Shown: positions 16,348 to 27,473, counted from the first letter of the stretch. The stretch: DNA of 64,000 bases from Streptomyces sp. V4I2 (GCF_030817655.1 NZ_JAUSZM010000003.1:5766001-5830000), one strand, 5' to 3'. The notes: generated from the letters alone by a model not told the origin. Made by a program: numbers and translations.

Positions 16348-17316
16348 CTAGAACGTGCCCAGCTTCACGATCGACAGCAGTGCGATCAGCTGGATCGCGG
16401 ACGCGCCCAGCGCCTTCGGCCAGGGCAGGTCGTGGGACTTGGACACCATGAGGGTGAGGAGGGCGCCGGCCGCGACCCAGGTGGCCCAGCCCAGGATCTG
16501 GACGAAGCTCGCGTCGCCGCCGAAGAACATCGCGACGACCAGGCGCGGGGCGTCCGTGAGGGACATGATCAGCATGGAGAGGCCGACTGTGGGCTGCCAG
16601 GCGCCGTCGCCGCCGAGCTGGCGGGCCAGGGTGTGGGTGACCACGCCCAGGACGAAGGAGCTCAGCACCATCGCGACGGCGGTGATCAGGACGATCGGCA
16701 CCGCGTTCGACAGTGTGGCGTTGATCGCGTCCTCGCGGGCGCCGTCGAAGCCGAAGACCGCGAGCAGGCCGTAGAGGAAGGACACGACGAGGGCCGGGCC
16801 CCACACCGTGTAGTCGCGCATCTGGAGGAAGGTCTGGTTGGGGGACAGGACGATGCCCCTCAGCAGGACCTTCCAGTGCAGGCGGGGGCCGACCGGGGCC
16901 GTGGGGGCCGCGCCGGCGCGGTAGGTCCCGCCCTGGTTGTAGGGATCCTCGCCGACCGAGAACGCCTGGGTGTGACCCGGTTGGTTGGCCGCGTACGGGT
17001 CCGGGCCCTCCTGGGGCGCGTACGCCGCCGGGTCGTCGCCGAAGTACTCCGGCTCGCCGTGGCCCTGGCCGCCCTGGCCGCCGTAGCTTCCGGGCCTGCC
17101 GTAACCGCCCTGGCCGTCGTTCGTCTGCGGCCACGGGCTGCCGCCGCCGTTGCCGCCGCGGCCGTACGGCTGCTGTTGCGGGTACGGCTGCGGCGCCGGC
17201 GGGTAGCCGTACGACGACGGCCCCTGGGGCGCCTGCTGTCCGTGCGGGGGTTGTTGCGGTCGCGCTTGCGGTCCACGGTTGTCCCGGCCGCCGCGTCCCA
17301 TCCTGAATCCAGCCAC
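16348..17316 (-). CDS. YIP1 family membrane protein
   Basis: 322 residues. The first 140 are a low-complexity Gly/Pro/Gln/Tyr-rich tail. The remaining part, from LHWKVLLRGIVLSPNQTFLQ, has about five transmembrane helices and the Yip1-domain pattern. Bacterial YIP1 proteins are poorly characterised integral membrane proteins. The low-complexity tail is probably cytoplasmic. It converges on the phosphoribosyltransferase gene across a strong terminator. Confidence 0.8.
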   Translation of the reverse strand: MAGFRMGRGGRDNRGPQARPQQPPHGQQAPQGPSSYGYPPAPQPYPQQQPYGRGGNGGGSPWPQTNDGQGGYGRPGSYGGQGGQGHGEPEYFGDDPAAYAPQEGPDPYAANQPGHTQAFSVGEDPYNQGGTYRAGAAPTAPVGPRLHWKVLLRGIVLSPNQTFLQMRDYTVWGPALVVSFLYGLLAVFGFDGAREDAINATLSNAVPIVLITAVAMVLSSFVLGVVTHTLARQLGGDGAWQPTVGLSMLIMSLTDAPRLVVAMFFGGDASFVQILGWATWVAAGALLTLMVSKSHDLPWPKALGASAIQLIALLSIVKLGTF

Positions 17317-17500
17317 GCTCTCGAACGTACCTGGTCCACGAGAATCACGGGCCGGGCCGGACGGATCGGGCCCGGCTTGCTGCCGAGCTGTGACATCCCC
17401 TAAGGGAAGTGAGGGCGCGCGCTCAGAGGTTGCTCAGGGGAATGCCGTACGGGGTCGAGGGGCCACTGCGAAGGTCCCGCCGACTCCTGCCGACAACTGG

Positions 17501-17560
17501 GCCGGCCGGTCCCGCCCCAGGGCGGCGTCGGGACGGCGCCCTGGGGCGGGACCGGCCGGC
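17501..17560. repeat. 24-bp perfect inverted repeat
   Basis: GCCGGCCGGTCCCGCCCCAG plus GGCG, a 12-base spacer, then the exact complement. No mismatch in 24 bp, far stronger than a usual terminator. It lies just before the repeat-protein remnant. Confidence 0.8.
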
Positions 17561-17742
17561 AGGGTGGTGGCTGACAAGCAGGCGAGGCGCATGGCCGCCG
17601 GCCATCCCTCGCTCCCGCCGCACGTCATCACCGAGCTGCTCACGGACCCGACTGGCAGGTGGTCGAAGCGGCAGCCGCCAACCCGTCGCTCCCGCTCGCC
17701 GTGCTGTCGGAGCTGGTGCCCCAGCCGACCGCGCGATCGTGA
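17560..17742 (+). pseudogene. Leucine-rich-repeat-variant-like remnant
   Basis: One frame reads MAAGHPSLPPHVITELLTD and a second continues PDWQVVEAAAANPSLPLAV, LSELVPQPTARS and a stop at 17740-17742. HPSLP and NPSLP units spaced about 24 residues apart resemble the short alpha-helical repeats (LRV/HEAT-like) of larger streptomycete proteins. One frameshift near 17645-17655 and no start make this the tail end of a lost gene. Confidence 0.5.
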
Positions 17743-17889
17743 GCCCTGGGCTCAGCGACCTGACAGGCCACCCCTCACTTCACCACTATCGAACGGGCGA
17801 CCGATTATCACCTTGTCGGACCCGTCCGGTCCCGCAACTGTCATGGAGTACCGCTACTCACCCGATGACCGACCACCATCGGAGACGCC

Positions 17890-18894
17890 ATGCTGCGGGT
17901 GCACTTCAGCTCCGAGGACATCGCGCGCGTCCGGGTCGCCGGCGCGCCCGACCCTCTCTGGGAGATCGCCAACAGCTTCCAGACGCTGATCACGAACGAG
18001 AGCAGCCTGCCGTTCGACGAATGGCGGCGCCTGATCCGACCGCGGCTGCCCCCGGCCGCCCGGACGCTCGCCGCGCTGCTGCCGCCGCGCGGCTACTCAC
18101 CGGATTTCCTCACGCCCGAGCTGGGTGGCTCCTTCGACCTGGACAGCGCGGTCGACCTCGTGCTCCGCACCCCCCGAACCAACCTGCGCGGCGATCTGAC
18201 CAGGCTCGCTGCCTCCCCGGAACGATTACATCCGCTGCCGACCGGCACCCGTGCGCTGGCCGAGGGCGACCCCGAGTCCCTGCGCCGGCTGGGCGCCGCC
18301 CTGCAGCTGTACCACCGGCACGCGCTCGCTCCTTTCTGGCCGCGCATCCGGGCGCAGGTGGACGCCGACCGCGTCGCGCGCACCCGGGCGGTGCTGGCGA
18401 ACGGCACCGAGGGGCTGTTGACGGGATTCCGACCCGTGCTGCGCTGGCGACCGCCGGTGCTGGAGGTGGACTACCCGGTCGACCGCGAGCTGCGGCTCGA
18501 CGGGCGGGGGTTGCTGCTCCAGCCGTCCTTCTTCTGCTCTCGAAGACCCGTCACGCTCGCCGCACCCGGGCTGTCCCCGGTCCTCGTGTACCCGATCCGG
18601 CACAGCCTCGGCTGGGCCCGGGGGCGCGGCGCCACAGGACCGCGCTCGGACCTGGGCGCCCTGGTCGGCCGTACCCGGGCCGCCATCCTGGAGGACGTGG
18701 TGACCGGCCGGACGACCGGCGAACTCGCGGAACGGCTCGGCATCTCCGGAGCGGCCGCCAGTCAGCACACCGCGGTCCTGCGCCGGGCCGGACTGCTGCT
18801 GAGCGTGCGGCACAGCAAGCACGTGCTGCACACGGTCACGCCCGCGGGACTCGCGCTCCTGGAGAGCCCGCTGAGGGCGCCGCTCGACTCCTGA
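17890..18894 (+). CDS. ArsR/winged-helix transcriptional regulator (DUF5937-type)
   Basis: 334 residues. The C-terminal 90 residues are a winged helix: RTRAAILEDVVTGRTTGELA, ERLGISGAAASQHTAVLRRA, GLLLSVRHSKHVLHTVTPAG. The N-terminal 230 residues (FSSEDIARVRVAGAPDPLWE) match the DUF5937-type domain that precedes ArsR HTHs in streptomycetes. No metal-binding Cys motif of classical ArsR proteins is visible in the helix. Targets unknown; adjacent genes do not suggest a pathway. Confidence 0.85.
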   Translation: MLRVHFSSEDIARVRVAGAPDPLWEIANSFQTLITNESSLPFDEWRRLIRPRLPPAARTLAALLPPRGYSPDFLTPELGGSFDLDSAVDLVLRTPRTNLRGDLTRLAASPERLHPLPTGTRALAEGDPESLRRLGAALQLYHRHALAPFWPRIRAQVDADRVARTRAVLANGTEGLLTGFRPVLRWRPPVLEVDYPVDRELRLDGRGLLLQPSFFCSRRPVTLAAPGLSPVLVYPIRHSLGWARGRGATGPRSDLGALVGRTRAAILEDVVTGRTTGELAERLGISGAAASQHTAVLRRAGLLLSVRHSKHVLHTVTPAGLALLESPLRAPLDS

Positions 18895-19098
18895 GCCTCG
18901 TTTAAGCCACGGCTTCAACGTGTGGCGGCGGCGCGGCGGCCGACGACAGCATGGGGCCTCGAACGGGGACCGGAAACGGGGTTCGGGGGACCACCGTACG
19001 ACGCCGCAGCACCGCGATCAGTCGTGCCGCGGGGTCGGACGCCGCCGGGATCTGCCGCTGTCCCTGCCGTAACCGAAGACTGCACCTCAGGAGGATTC

Positions 19099-19479
19099 AT
19101 GCAGCGCATCCGCCAACTCGGCGTCGTCCTCACCGCGGCCGCGTCCCTGCTCGGGCTCGGCCTCGCCACCTCGTCCACCGCGCAGGCGGCGCCGACCGGC
19201 ACCCAGGACTACGCGGGCTGCGTCACCGGCCGTGTGTGCATCTACCCGAACGCCGGCTGGAACAACAACAATCCGGAGCACTGGTACTACACCTACGGGG
19301 TGCACCAGCTGTACGACGAGTACGGGGTGCACCGCGTCTTCAACAACCAGACGGGGAACGCCACGGCGCGGCTGTGCGTCAACCGTGACGGCACCAACTG
19401 CACCAGCAAGATCCCCCCGTACACCTACTCGGACATCGACCTGACCCCGTACAACTCGATCCGGCTCGACCCGTCCTGA
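19099..19479 (+). CDS. Small secreted protein, peptidase inhibitor I36-like
   Basis: 126 residues, AGGAGG before the ATG. A clear signal peptide (RIRQLGVVLTAAASLLGLGL, cleavage after TAQAA). The mature ~95 residues have four Cys (GCVTGRVCIYPN, ARLCVNRDGTNC) and many Tyr/Asn/Trp, the pattern of the secreted streptomycete I36/beta-gamma-crystallin-like group. Two disulfides are plausible. A protease-inhibitor role is family-based only. Confidence 0.75.
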   Translation: MQRIRQLGVVLTAAASLLGLGLATSSTAQAAPTGTQDYAGCVTGRVCIYPNAGWNNNNPEHWYYTYGVHQLYDEYGVHRVFNNQTGNATARLCVNRDGTNCTSKIPPYTYSDIDLTPYNSIRLDPS

Positions 19480-19490
19480 TCGTGATATAC

Positions 19491-19529
19491 GCCGACGCCC
19501 CGCTCCGGAGAGGGGAGCGGGGCGTCGGC
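19491..19529. terminator. Bidirectional terminator
   Basis: GCCGACGCCCCGCTCC and its exact complement around a 7-base loop, between the converging secreted protein and EtfD-like genes. Confidence 0.85.
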
Positions 19530-19547
19530 AGGGACAAAAGACGCCGG

Positions 19548-21845
19548 TCACTTCACCGGCTGCGGCTCCGCCTCGCTCTCGGCGTCCGACTCGCCCGCCG
19601 GGGGCTCCTCCACCGGTGTCCGGACGGACTCCAGGAGCAGCTGGGCGACGTCGACGACCTGGATGGACTCCTTGGCCGTGCCGTCGTTCTTCTTGCCGTT
19701 GACCGAGTCGGTCAGCATGACGAGGCAGAACGGGCAGGCGGTCGAGACGATGTCGGGGTTGAGCGACAGTGCCTCGTCGACACGCTCGTTGTTGATGCGC
19801 TTGCCGATCCGCTCCTCCATCCACATCCGCGCGCCGCCGGCGCCGCAGCAGAAGCCGCGCTCCTTGTGGCGGTGCATCTCCTGCTGACGCAGGCCCGGGA
19901 CGGCCGTCATGATCTCGCGCGGCGGCGTGTAGATCTTGTTGTGGCGGCCCAGGTAGCAGGGGTCGTGGTACGTGATGAGGCCCTCGACCGGGGTCACCGG
20001 GACCAGCTTGCCCTCGTCCACCAGGTGCTGGAGCAGCTGGGTGTGGTGGATGACCTCGTAGTCGCCGCCGAGCTGCGGGTACTCGTTGCCGAGGGTGTTG
20101 AGGCAGTGCGGGCAGGTGGCGACGATCTTCTTGGCCGACTTCGGCTTACGAGTGGACTCGTCCTCGTCGTCTTCGCCGAACGCCATGTTCAGCGCGGAGA
20201 CGTTCTCCATGCCGAGCTCCTGGAACAGCGGCTCGTTGCCGAGGCGCCGCGCCGAGTCACCCGTGCACTTCTCGTCGCCGCCCATGATCGCGAACTTGAC
20301 GCCCGCCATGTGGAGGAGTTCCGCGAAGGCCTTCGTCGTCTTCTTGGCACGGTCTTCCAGCGCGCCCGCGCAGCCGACCCAGTACAGGTACTCGACCTCG
20401 GACAGGTCCTCGAGGTCCTTGCCGACGACCGGCACCTCGAAGTCGACTTCCTTCGTCCACTCAAGGCGCTGCTTCTTGGCCAGCCCCCAGGGGTTGCCCT
20501 TCTTCTCCAGGTTCTTGAGCATCGTGCCCGCCTCGGACGGGAACGCGCTCTCGATCATCACCTGGTAGCGGCGCATGTCGACGATGTGGTCGACGTGCTC
20601 GATGTCCACCGGGCACTGCTCGACACAGGCGCCGCAGGTGGTGCAGGACCACAGGACGTCCGGGTCGATGACGCCGCCCGCGGCGAAGCCGCTGTCAGAT
20701 GCAGCCTCGGCGGTGCCGATGAGGGGACGCTCGGCCTCCGCCAGCGCCGCCGCGGGCACCGAGGCGAGCTGCTCCTCCGACGCCTTCTCCTCGCCCTCCA
20801 TGGTCTTGCCGCCACCCGCGAGCAGATAGGGCGCCTTGGCGTGGGCGTGGTCCCGCAGCGACATGATCAGCAGCTTGGGGGAGAGCGGCTTGCCCGTGTT
20901 CCAGGCCGGGCACTGCGACTGGCAGCGACCGCACTCCGTACACGTCGAGAAGTCCAGCAGGCCCTTCCAGGAGAACTGCTCGACCTGGGAGACGCCGAAG
21001 ACGTCGTCGTCGCCCGGGTCGGTGAAGTCGATCGGCTTGCCGCCGCTCGTCATCGGCTGCAGCGCACCCAGCGCGGTGGAACCGTCCGCGTTGCGCTTGA
21101 ACCAGATGTTCGGGAACGCCAGGAAGCGGTGCCAGGCCACACCCATGTTGGTGTTGAGCGAGACCACGATCATCCAGATGAACGAGGTGCTGATCTTCAC
21201 CATGGCGACGAGGTAGACCAGGTTCTGCAGCGTGGAGACGCTCAGGCCCTTGAAGGCCAGGACCAGCGGGTACGAGGCGAAGTACCCGGCCTCGTAGTGC
21301 TCCACGTGGTGCAGCGCACCCTCCAGGCCGCGCAGCACGTAGATCGCGAGGCCGATGGTGAGGATGACGTACTCGACGAAGTACGCCTGACCGGCCTTGG
21401 AGCCCGCGAAGCGGGACTTGCGGCCGGCCCGTGAGGGCAGGCTCAGCAGCCGGATCACCATGAGCACGGCGATGCCCAGGATCGTCATCACGCCGATGAA
21501 CTCGATGTACAGCTCGAACGGCAGGAACTCACCGATGTACGGCAGCACCCAGTCGGCCTGGAAGAGCTGGCCGAAGGCCTGGGCGAGGGTCGGCGGCAGC
21601 GTCAGGAAGCCGACCGCCACGAACCAGTGGGCGAAGCCGACGATGCCCCACCGGTTCATCCGGGTGTGGCCGAGGAACTCCTTCACCAGCGTCACGCTGC
21701 GCTGGTAGGGGTTGTCGGTCCGACTGCCGGCGGGGAGCGGCTGGCCGAGTTTGAAGTACCGGACGAACTGGCCGATGGCGCGTGCGAGCAGCGCGACGCC
21801 GACCACGGTCAGAACCAGCGACACGATGATCGCGGCGAGTTGCAT
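19548..21845 (-). CDS. Membrane iron-sulfur oxidoreductase, EtfD-like (heterodisulfide-reductase type)
   Basis: 765 residues. About five or six transmembrane helices span residues 1-235, with histidines suited to haem or quinone contact. Next come two 4Fe-4S motifs, CTECGRCQSQCP near residue 303 and CTTCGACVEQCP near 402. The C-terminal half has two CCG-type domains (VGCAGALEDR; HDPCYLGRHN; FCCGAGGARMWMEE). This layout matches mycobacterial EtfD (Rv0338c), which passes electrons from electron-transfer flavoprotein, reduced during fatty acid beta-oxidation, into the membrane quinone pool. No etf genes are adjacent. The acidic C-terminal tail is non-conserved. Confidence 0.88.
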   Translation of the reverse strand: MQLAAIIVSLVLTVVGVALLARAIGQFVRYFKLGQPLPAGSRTDNPYQRSVTLVKEFLGHTRMNRWGIVGFAHWFVAVGFLTLPPTLAQAFGQLFQADWVLPYIGEFLPFELYIEFIGVMTILGIAVLMVIRLLSLPSRAGRKSRFAGSKAGQAYFVEYVILTIGLAIYVLRGLEGALHHVEHYEAGYFASYPLVLAFKGLSVSTLQNLVYLVAMVKISTSFIWMIVVSLNTNMGVAWHRFLAFPNIWFKRNADGSTALGALQPMTSGGKPIDFTDPGDDDVFGVSQVEQFSWKGLLDFSTCTECGRCQSQCPAWNTGKPLSPKLLIMSLRDHAHAKAPYLLAGGGKTMEGEEKASEEQLASVPAAALAEAERPLIGTAEAASDSGFAAGGVIDPDVLWSCTTCGACVEQCPVDIEHVDHIVDMRRYQVMIESAFPSEAGTMLKNLEKKGNPWGLAKKQRLEWTKEVDFEVPVVGKDLEDLSEVEYLYWVGCAGALEDRAKKTTKAFAELLHMAGVKFAIMGGDEKCTGDSARRLGNEPLFQELGMENVSALNMAFGEDDEDESTRKPKSAKKIVATCPHCLNTLGNEYPQLGGDYEVIHHTQLLQHLVDEGKLVPVTPVEGLITYHDPCYLGRHNKIYTPPREIMTAVPGLRQQEMHRHKERGFCCGAGGARMWMEERIGKRINNERVDEALSLNPDIVSTACPFCLVMLTDSVNGKKNDGTAKESIQVVDVAQLLLESVRTPVEEPPAGESDAESEAEPQPVK

Positions 21846-22086
21846 TTCGGGCTCCTCGGGCCTGCGAGGGGTTTCGTCGAGGCGGTCCGCGAAGGGGCGC
21901 TCTCGAGATTACTAAGCGGTAACTTATGCAGTCCTCTGAGAGTACCCGCAATCCTGTGCCGCACTGTAGTCAGCCGGTCGGTGATCTGTGCTACTGAGGC
22001 AGACCTCAGTAAGGGGTCCGGGGCGGCGCGCCGAGCCGATCCCATCATTCATACCAAATCATGACATTCGGCTTAGCTTTGGATCC

Positions 22087-23115
22087 GTGCTCTACGGGAT
22101 CGCAGCCGCAACCACCGCCCTTCTCCTCTCGGCCGTCCTCACCGCGCTCATGCGGGTCCCGGCCCTGCGCCTCGGCGTCCTCGACCGGCGCCGACAGCGC
22201 CCGCTCCCGCTGCTCGGCGGGGTGGCTGTCGTGCTCGTCACGTGCCTGGTCACGGCCGCCGGGGAGTGGACCGGGTTCGCGCCCCTCGTGGACGGCATCG
22301 GCACGCTGCTCGCCGCCGGGGCCGCGGTCGCCGTGCTGGGGCTGGTCGCCGACGTGCGGCGGGTCAAGGCGCGGTTCCTGGTGGGCGGTACGGCCGTCGC
22401 GGCGGCCTGTGTGGTGCCGTACGCGGAGACCGGCGTGCCGGGCGGGCTGCTGGCGGCCGGCTGGATCGTCTTCGTCGCCGTCGGCTTCCGGGCGCTCGAC
22501 CACGCGGACGCGCTGGCGGGCACCGTCGGGGTGGTGACCGCCTTCGGGGTGGGCGTGTTGGCGGCGGCCGAGGTGATGGACGGGCCGGCCGCGCTGCTGA
22601 GCGTGCTGGCCGCCGCGCTGACCGGGTTCCTGATGCACAACTGGCCTCCCGCGCGCGTGGGGCTCGGTTCGTGCGGATCCCTGTTCACCGGGTTCGTGCT
22701 CGCGGCGGCGGCCCTGAGCACTCGGACGGGGCACGAACCGGCGGCCGGCGCGGGGGTGTTGTTCGCGCTGACGGCCCTCGCGGCCGCGGACGTCGCCCTT
22801 GTCCTGCTGTCGCGTCGGCTGGCCGGACGGCCCCTGTTGCGCCGCGGCCCCGATCATCTCGCGCACCGGCTGCGGCGGCTCGGGCTCACCTCTCAGGGTG
22901 CGGCGGTTCTGCTCGGTGTCGGGGCCTTCTGCGGGGTACTCGTCGCGGTCCTCGCGCAACTCGGGTGGCTCGCGCAGTCGGGGGTGTACTGGGTCGGAGC
23001 GGGCGCCCTGATCGTCGTACTCGCACTCTTGCGGGTCAGGGTGTACGGGCCTCGGAGCCCCCGGCGGATGAAATCACCGCAGGTCAGAGCCCGGTTGCGT
23101 GTAAGGAACGGATAA
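22087..23115 (+). CDS. MraY/WecA-like membrane protein with altered active site
   Basis: 342 residues from GTG 22087; about ten transmembrane helices. The order of motifs follows polyprenyl-phosphate phospho-sugar transferases: DRRRQRPLPLLGGVAV (normally DxPxxR..P..GG), GFRALDHADALAGTVGV (normally DNADGL) and FLMHNWPPARVGLGSCGS (normally NFPPAKVFMGDxGS). The catalytic Asp of the last motif is replaced (GSCGS) and DNADG has become DHADA. It may be an inactive relative or act on something else. It lies immediately upstream of dnaK, in the same direction. Confidence 0.75.
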   Translation: MLYGIAAATTALLLSAVLTALMRVPALRLGVLDRRRQRPLPLLGGVAVVLVTCLVTAAGEWTGFAPLVDGIGTLLAAGAAVAVLGLVADVRRVKARFLVGGTAVAAACVVPYAETGVPGGLLAAGWIVFVAVGFRALDHADALAGTVGVVTAFGVGVLAAAEVMDGPAALLSVLAAALTGFLMHNWPPARVGLGSCGSLFTGFVLAAAALSTRTGHEPAAGAGVLFALTALAAADVALVLLSRRLAGRPLLRRGPDHLAHRLRRLGLTSQGAAVLLGVGAFCGVLVAVLAQLGWLAQSGVYWVGAGALIVVLALLRVRVYGPRSPRRMKSPQVRARLRVRNG

Positions 23116-23117
23116 GA

Positions 23118-23138
23118 GTTGAGTCTGTCCGACTCAGG
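23118..23138. promoter_or_regulatory. HspR-binding inverted repeat (HAIR), imperfect
   Basis: GTTGAGT-N7-ACTCAGG, a near match to the HAIR consensus CTTGAGT-N7-ACTCAAG, 52 bp from the perfect copy and upstream of dnaK. Confidence 0.8.
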
Positions 23139-23169
23139 TCTGTTGACCAGGGCTGGGCCGTCGTGCACA

Positions 23170-23190
23170 CTTGAGTCCGTTCCACTCAAG
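23170..23190. promoter_or_regulatory. HspR-binding inverted repeat (HAIR), perfect
   Basis: CTTGAGT-CCGTTCC-ACTCAAG matches the HAIR consensus exactly. It sits 21 bp before the dnaK start. HspR, encoded last in the operon, represses through such sites with DnaK as co-repressor. Confidence 0.95.
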
Positions 23191-23211
23191 TCATTGCTGG
23201 AGGAATCAACC

Positions 23212-25052
<1,841 letters not shown>

Positions 25053-25056
<4 letters not shown>

Positions 25057-25724
25057 CGGAGGAGACCCCGGGCTTCGACGAGAAGCCTGACGTCCCCTCC
25101 GGCGCCACCCCCGACGACGCCGAGCCGCAGGCCGCCTCCCCCTCCGGGGAGGGGGCGGCCCCGGCCGGGGACGCATCAGCACAGTTGGCAGGCCTGACGG
25201 CACAGCTGGACCAGGTACGCACGGCGCTCGGCGAGCGCACGGCGGACCTCCAGCGGCTCCAGGCCGAGTACCAGAACTACCGCCGCCGGGTCGATCGGGA
25301 CCGGGTCACGGTCAAGGAGATCGCCGTGGCGAACCTCCTGTCCGAGCTCCTGCCCGTCCTCGACGACATCGGCCGCGCGCGGGAACACGGCGAACTCGTC
25401 GGCGGATTCAAGTCCGTCGCGGAGTCGCTGGAGACCATCGCGGCGAAGATGGGTCTGCAGCAGTTCGGCAAGGAGGGCGAGCCCTTCGACCCGACGATCC
25501 ACGAGGCCCTGATGCACTCGTACGCGCCGGACGTCACGGAGACGACCTGCGTGGCGATTCTGCAGCCCGGGTACCGGTTCGGCGAGCGCACCATCCGCCC
25601 CGCGCGGGTGGCCGTGGCCGAGCCGCAGCCCGGCGCGCAGACCGTCAAGGCCGACGAGGCGGAGACGTCCTCCGGCGCCTCCGCCGCCGACGACAAGGAG
25701 AGCGGTGGCCCGGACGAGGGCTGA
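25053..25724 (+). CDS. grpE: Nucleotide exchange factor GrpE
   Basis: 223 residues from a GTG overlapping the dnaK stop. GrpE releases ADP from DnaK. A disordered N-terminus (about 1-40) is followed by a long coiled-coil (LAGLTAQLDQVRTALGERTA and on) and the conserved core ADLQRLQAEYQNYRRRVDRD with LLPVLDDIGRAREHGE. The C-terminal beta domain carries FDPTIHEALMH and VAILQPGYRFGERTIRPARV. The tail is acidic and Ser-rich. Confidence 0.98.
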
Positions 25725-25769
25725 GCGTGAACCGAACGCTGTACCGCTGAGAGAGGAGGGACGTCGAGG

Positions 25770-26966
25770 ATGAGCACCAAGGACTTCATCGAGAAGGACT
25801 ACTACAAGGTCCTCGGCGTCCCCAAGGACGCCACCGAGGCCGAGATCAAGAAGGCGTACCGGAAGCTCGCCCGCGAGTTCCACCCGGACGCCAACAAGGG
25901 CAACGCCAAGGCCGAGGATCGCTTCAAGGAGATCTCCGAGGCGAACGACATCCTCGGCGACCCCAAGAAGCGCAAGGAGTACGACGAGGCCCGCGCCCTC
26001 TTCGGCAACGGCGGCTTCCGCCCGGGGCCGGGCGCGGGCGGCGGCTCCTTCAACTTCGACCTGGGTGACCTCTTCGGAGGCGGCGCCCAGGGCGGCGGCG
26101 CAGGAGGAGGCCAAGGCGCCGGCGGCTTCGGCGGCGGCCTCGGTGACGTCTTCGGGGGCCTGTTCAACCGCGGCGGCGCGGGCACGGGCACGCGTACGCA
26201 GCCCCGGCGCGGCCAGGACATCGAGTCCGAGGTCACCCTCAGCTTCACCGAGGCGATCGAGGGCGCGACGGTCCCGCTGCGGATGTCCTCGCAGCAGCCC
26301 TGCAAGGCCTGTTCGGGCACCGGCGACAAGAACGGCACACCGCGCGTGTGCCCGACCTGCGTCGGCACCGGGCAGGTCGCCCGGGGCACCGGCGGGGGCT
26401 TCTCCCTCACCGACCCGTGCCCCGACTGCAAGGGCCGCGGCCTGATCGCCGAGCACCCCTGCCTCGACTGCAAGGGCAGCGGCCGGGCCAAGTCCTCCCG
26501 CACCATGCAGGTCCGCATCCCGGCCGGCGTCACCGACGGGCAGCGGATCCGGCTGCGCGGCAAGGGCGCACCGGGCGAGCGCGGCGGCCCGGCGGGCGAT
26601 CTGTACGTCACCGTGCATGTCGACGCCCACCCGGTCTTCGGCCGCAAGGGCGACAACCTCACGGTGACGGTCCCGGTGACGTTCGCGGAGGCGGCGCTGG
26701 GCGGCGAGGTCAGGGTCCCGACCCTCGGCGGCCCTTCCGTCACCCTGAAGCTGCCCCCGGGCACGCCCAACGGCCGCACCATGCGCGCCCGCGGAAAGGG
26801 CGCGGTCCGCAAGGACGGCACCCGCGGAGATCTGTTGGTCACCGTCGAGGTGAGTGTTCCGAAGGACCTGACGGGGAATGCTCGTGAAGCGCTCGAGGCG
26901 TATCGCGAGGCAACCGCGGGTGAGGACCCGCGGGCGGAGCTGTTCCAGGCCGCGAAGGGAGCATGA
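25770..26966 (+). CDS. dnaJ: Chaperone protein DnaJ
   Basis: 398 residues; AGGAGG upstream. The J domain (residues about 10-75) has the HPD motif in REFHPDANKG, which stimulates DnaK ATPase. A long Gly/Phe-rich linker follows (about 80-145). The zinc-finger domain has all four CxxCxGxG repeats: CKACSGTG, CPTCVGTG, CPDCKGRG, CLDCKGSG. C-terminal peptide-binding domains are complete. The stop overlaps the hspR start (ATGA). Confidence 0.99.
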   Translation: MSTKDFIEKDYYKVLGVPKDATEAEIKKAYRKLAREFHPDANKGNAKAEDRFKEISEANDILGDPKKRKEYDEARALFGNGGFRPGPGAGGGSFNFDLGDLFGGGAQGGGAGGGQGAGGFGGGLGDVFGGLFNRGGAGTGTRTQPRRGQDIESEVTLSFTEAIEGATVPLRMSSQQPCKACSGTGDKNGTPRVCPTCVGTGQVARGTGGGFSLTDPCPDCKGRGLIAEHPCLDCKGSGRAKSSRTMQVRIPAGVTDGQRIRLRGKGAPGERGGPAGDLYVTVHVDAHPVFGRKGDNLTVTVPVTFAEAALGGEVRVPTLGGPSVTLKLPPGTPNGRTMRARGKGAVRKDGTRGDLLVTVEVSVPKDLTGNAREALEAYREATAGEDPRAELFQAAKGA

Positions 26967-27424
26967 TCGAGATGGACGGTCGTCGACGCAATCCGTATGA
27001 GCTGACCGAGGAAACCCCGGTCTACGTCATCTCGGTGGCGGCCCAGCTCTCCGGTCTGCACCCGCAGACCCTGCGCCAGTACGACCGCCTCGGCCTGGTC
27101 TCCCCGGACCGCACCGCCGGCCGGGGCCGCCGCTACTCGGCCCGCGACATCGAACTGCTGCGCACCGTCCAGCAGTTGTCGCAGGACGAGGGCATCAACC
27201 TGGCCGGCATCAAGCGGATCATCGAACTGGAGAACCAGGTCGCCGCCCTCCAGTCCCGCGTGGCGGAACTGCAGTCGGCCCTGGACGGCGCGGCGGCCGC
27301 GATGCAGCAGCGCGAGGCCGCGGTCCACGCGTCGTACCGACGGGACCTGGTCCCGTACCAGGAGGTCCAGCAGACGAGTGCGCTGGTGGTGTGGCGGCCG
27401 AAGGGGCGACAGGCGTCGGACTGA
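26963..27424 (+). CDS. hspR: HspR, MerR-type repressor of heat-shock genes
   Basis: 153 residues, start overlapping the dnaJ stop. MerR-type winged helix: YVISVAAQLSGLHPQTLRQY, DRLGLVSPDR, GRGRRYSARDIELL. A leucine-rich coiled-coil (IKRIIELENQVAALQSRV) follows for dimerisation. In streptomycetes HspR represses its own operon, clpB and lon by binding HAIR sites, with DnaK as co-repressor. HAIR boxes are visible in this window at dnaK and clpB. Confidence 0.98.
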   Translation: MIEMDGRRRNPYELTEETPVYVISVAAQLSGLHPQTLRQYDRLGLVSPDRTAGRGRRYSARDIELLRTVQQLSQDEGINLAGIKRIIELENQVAALQSRVAELQSALDGAAAAMQQREAAVHASYRRDLVPYQEVQQTSALVVWRPKGRQASD

Positions 27425-27443
27425 CAGCTGACGTCAACTCGTG

Positions 27444-27473
27444 GAAGAGGGCCGGGATGTCCCGGCCCTCTTC
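27444..27473. terminator. Terminator after hspR
   Basis: GAAGAGGGCCGG / CCGGCCCTCTTC stem with a small loop, followed by GCGTTTT. It also faces the converging fibronectin-type gene. Confidence 0.85.

Larger units (their letters stand above)
17317..17889. other. Intergenic region with gene remnant and large hairpin
   Basis: Between divergent genes. It contains the 24-bp perfect inverted repeat at 17501-17560, a frameshifted repeat-protein remnant (17560-17742) and the leader of the ArsR-type regulator. Nothing else is recognisable. Confidence 0.6.
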
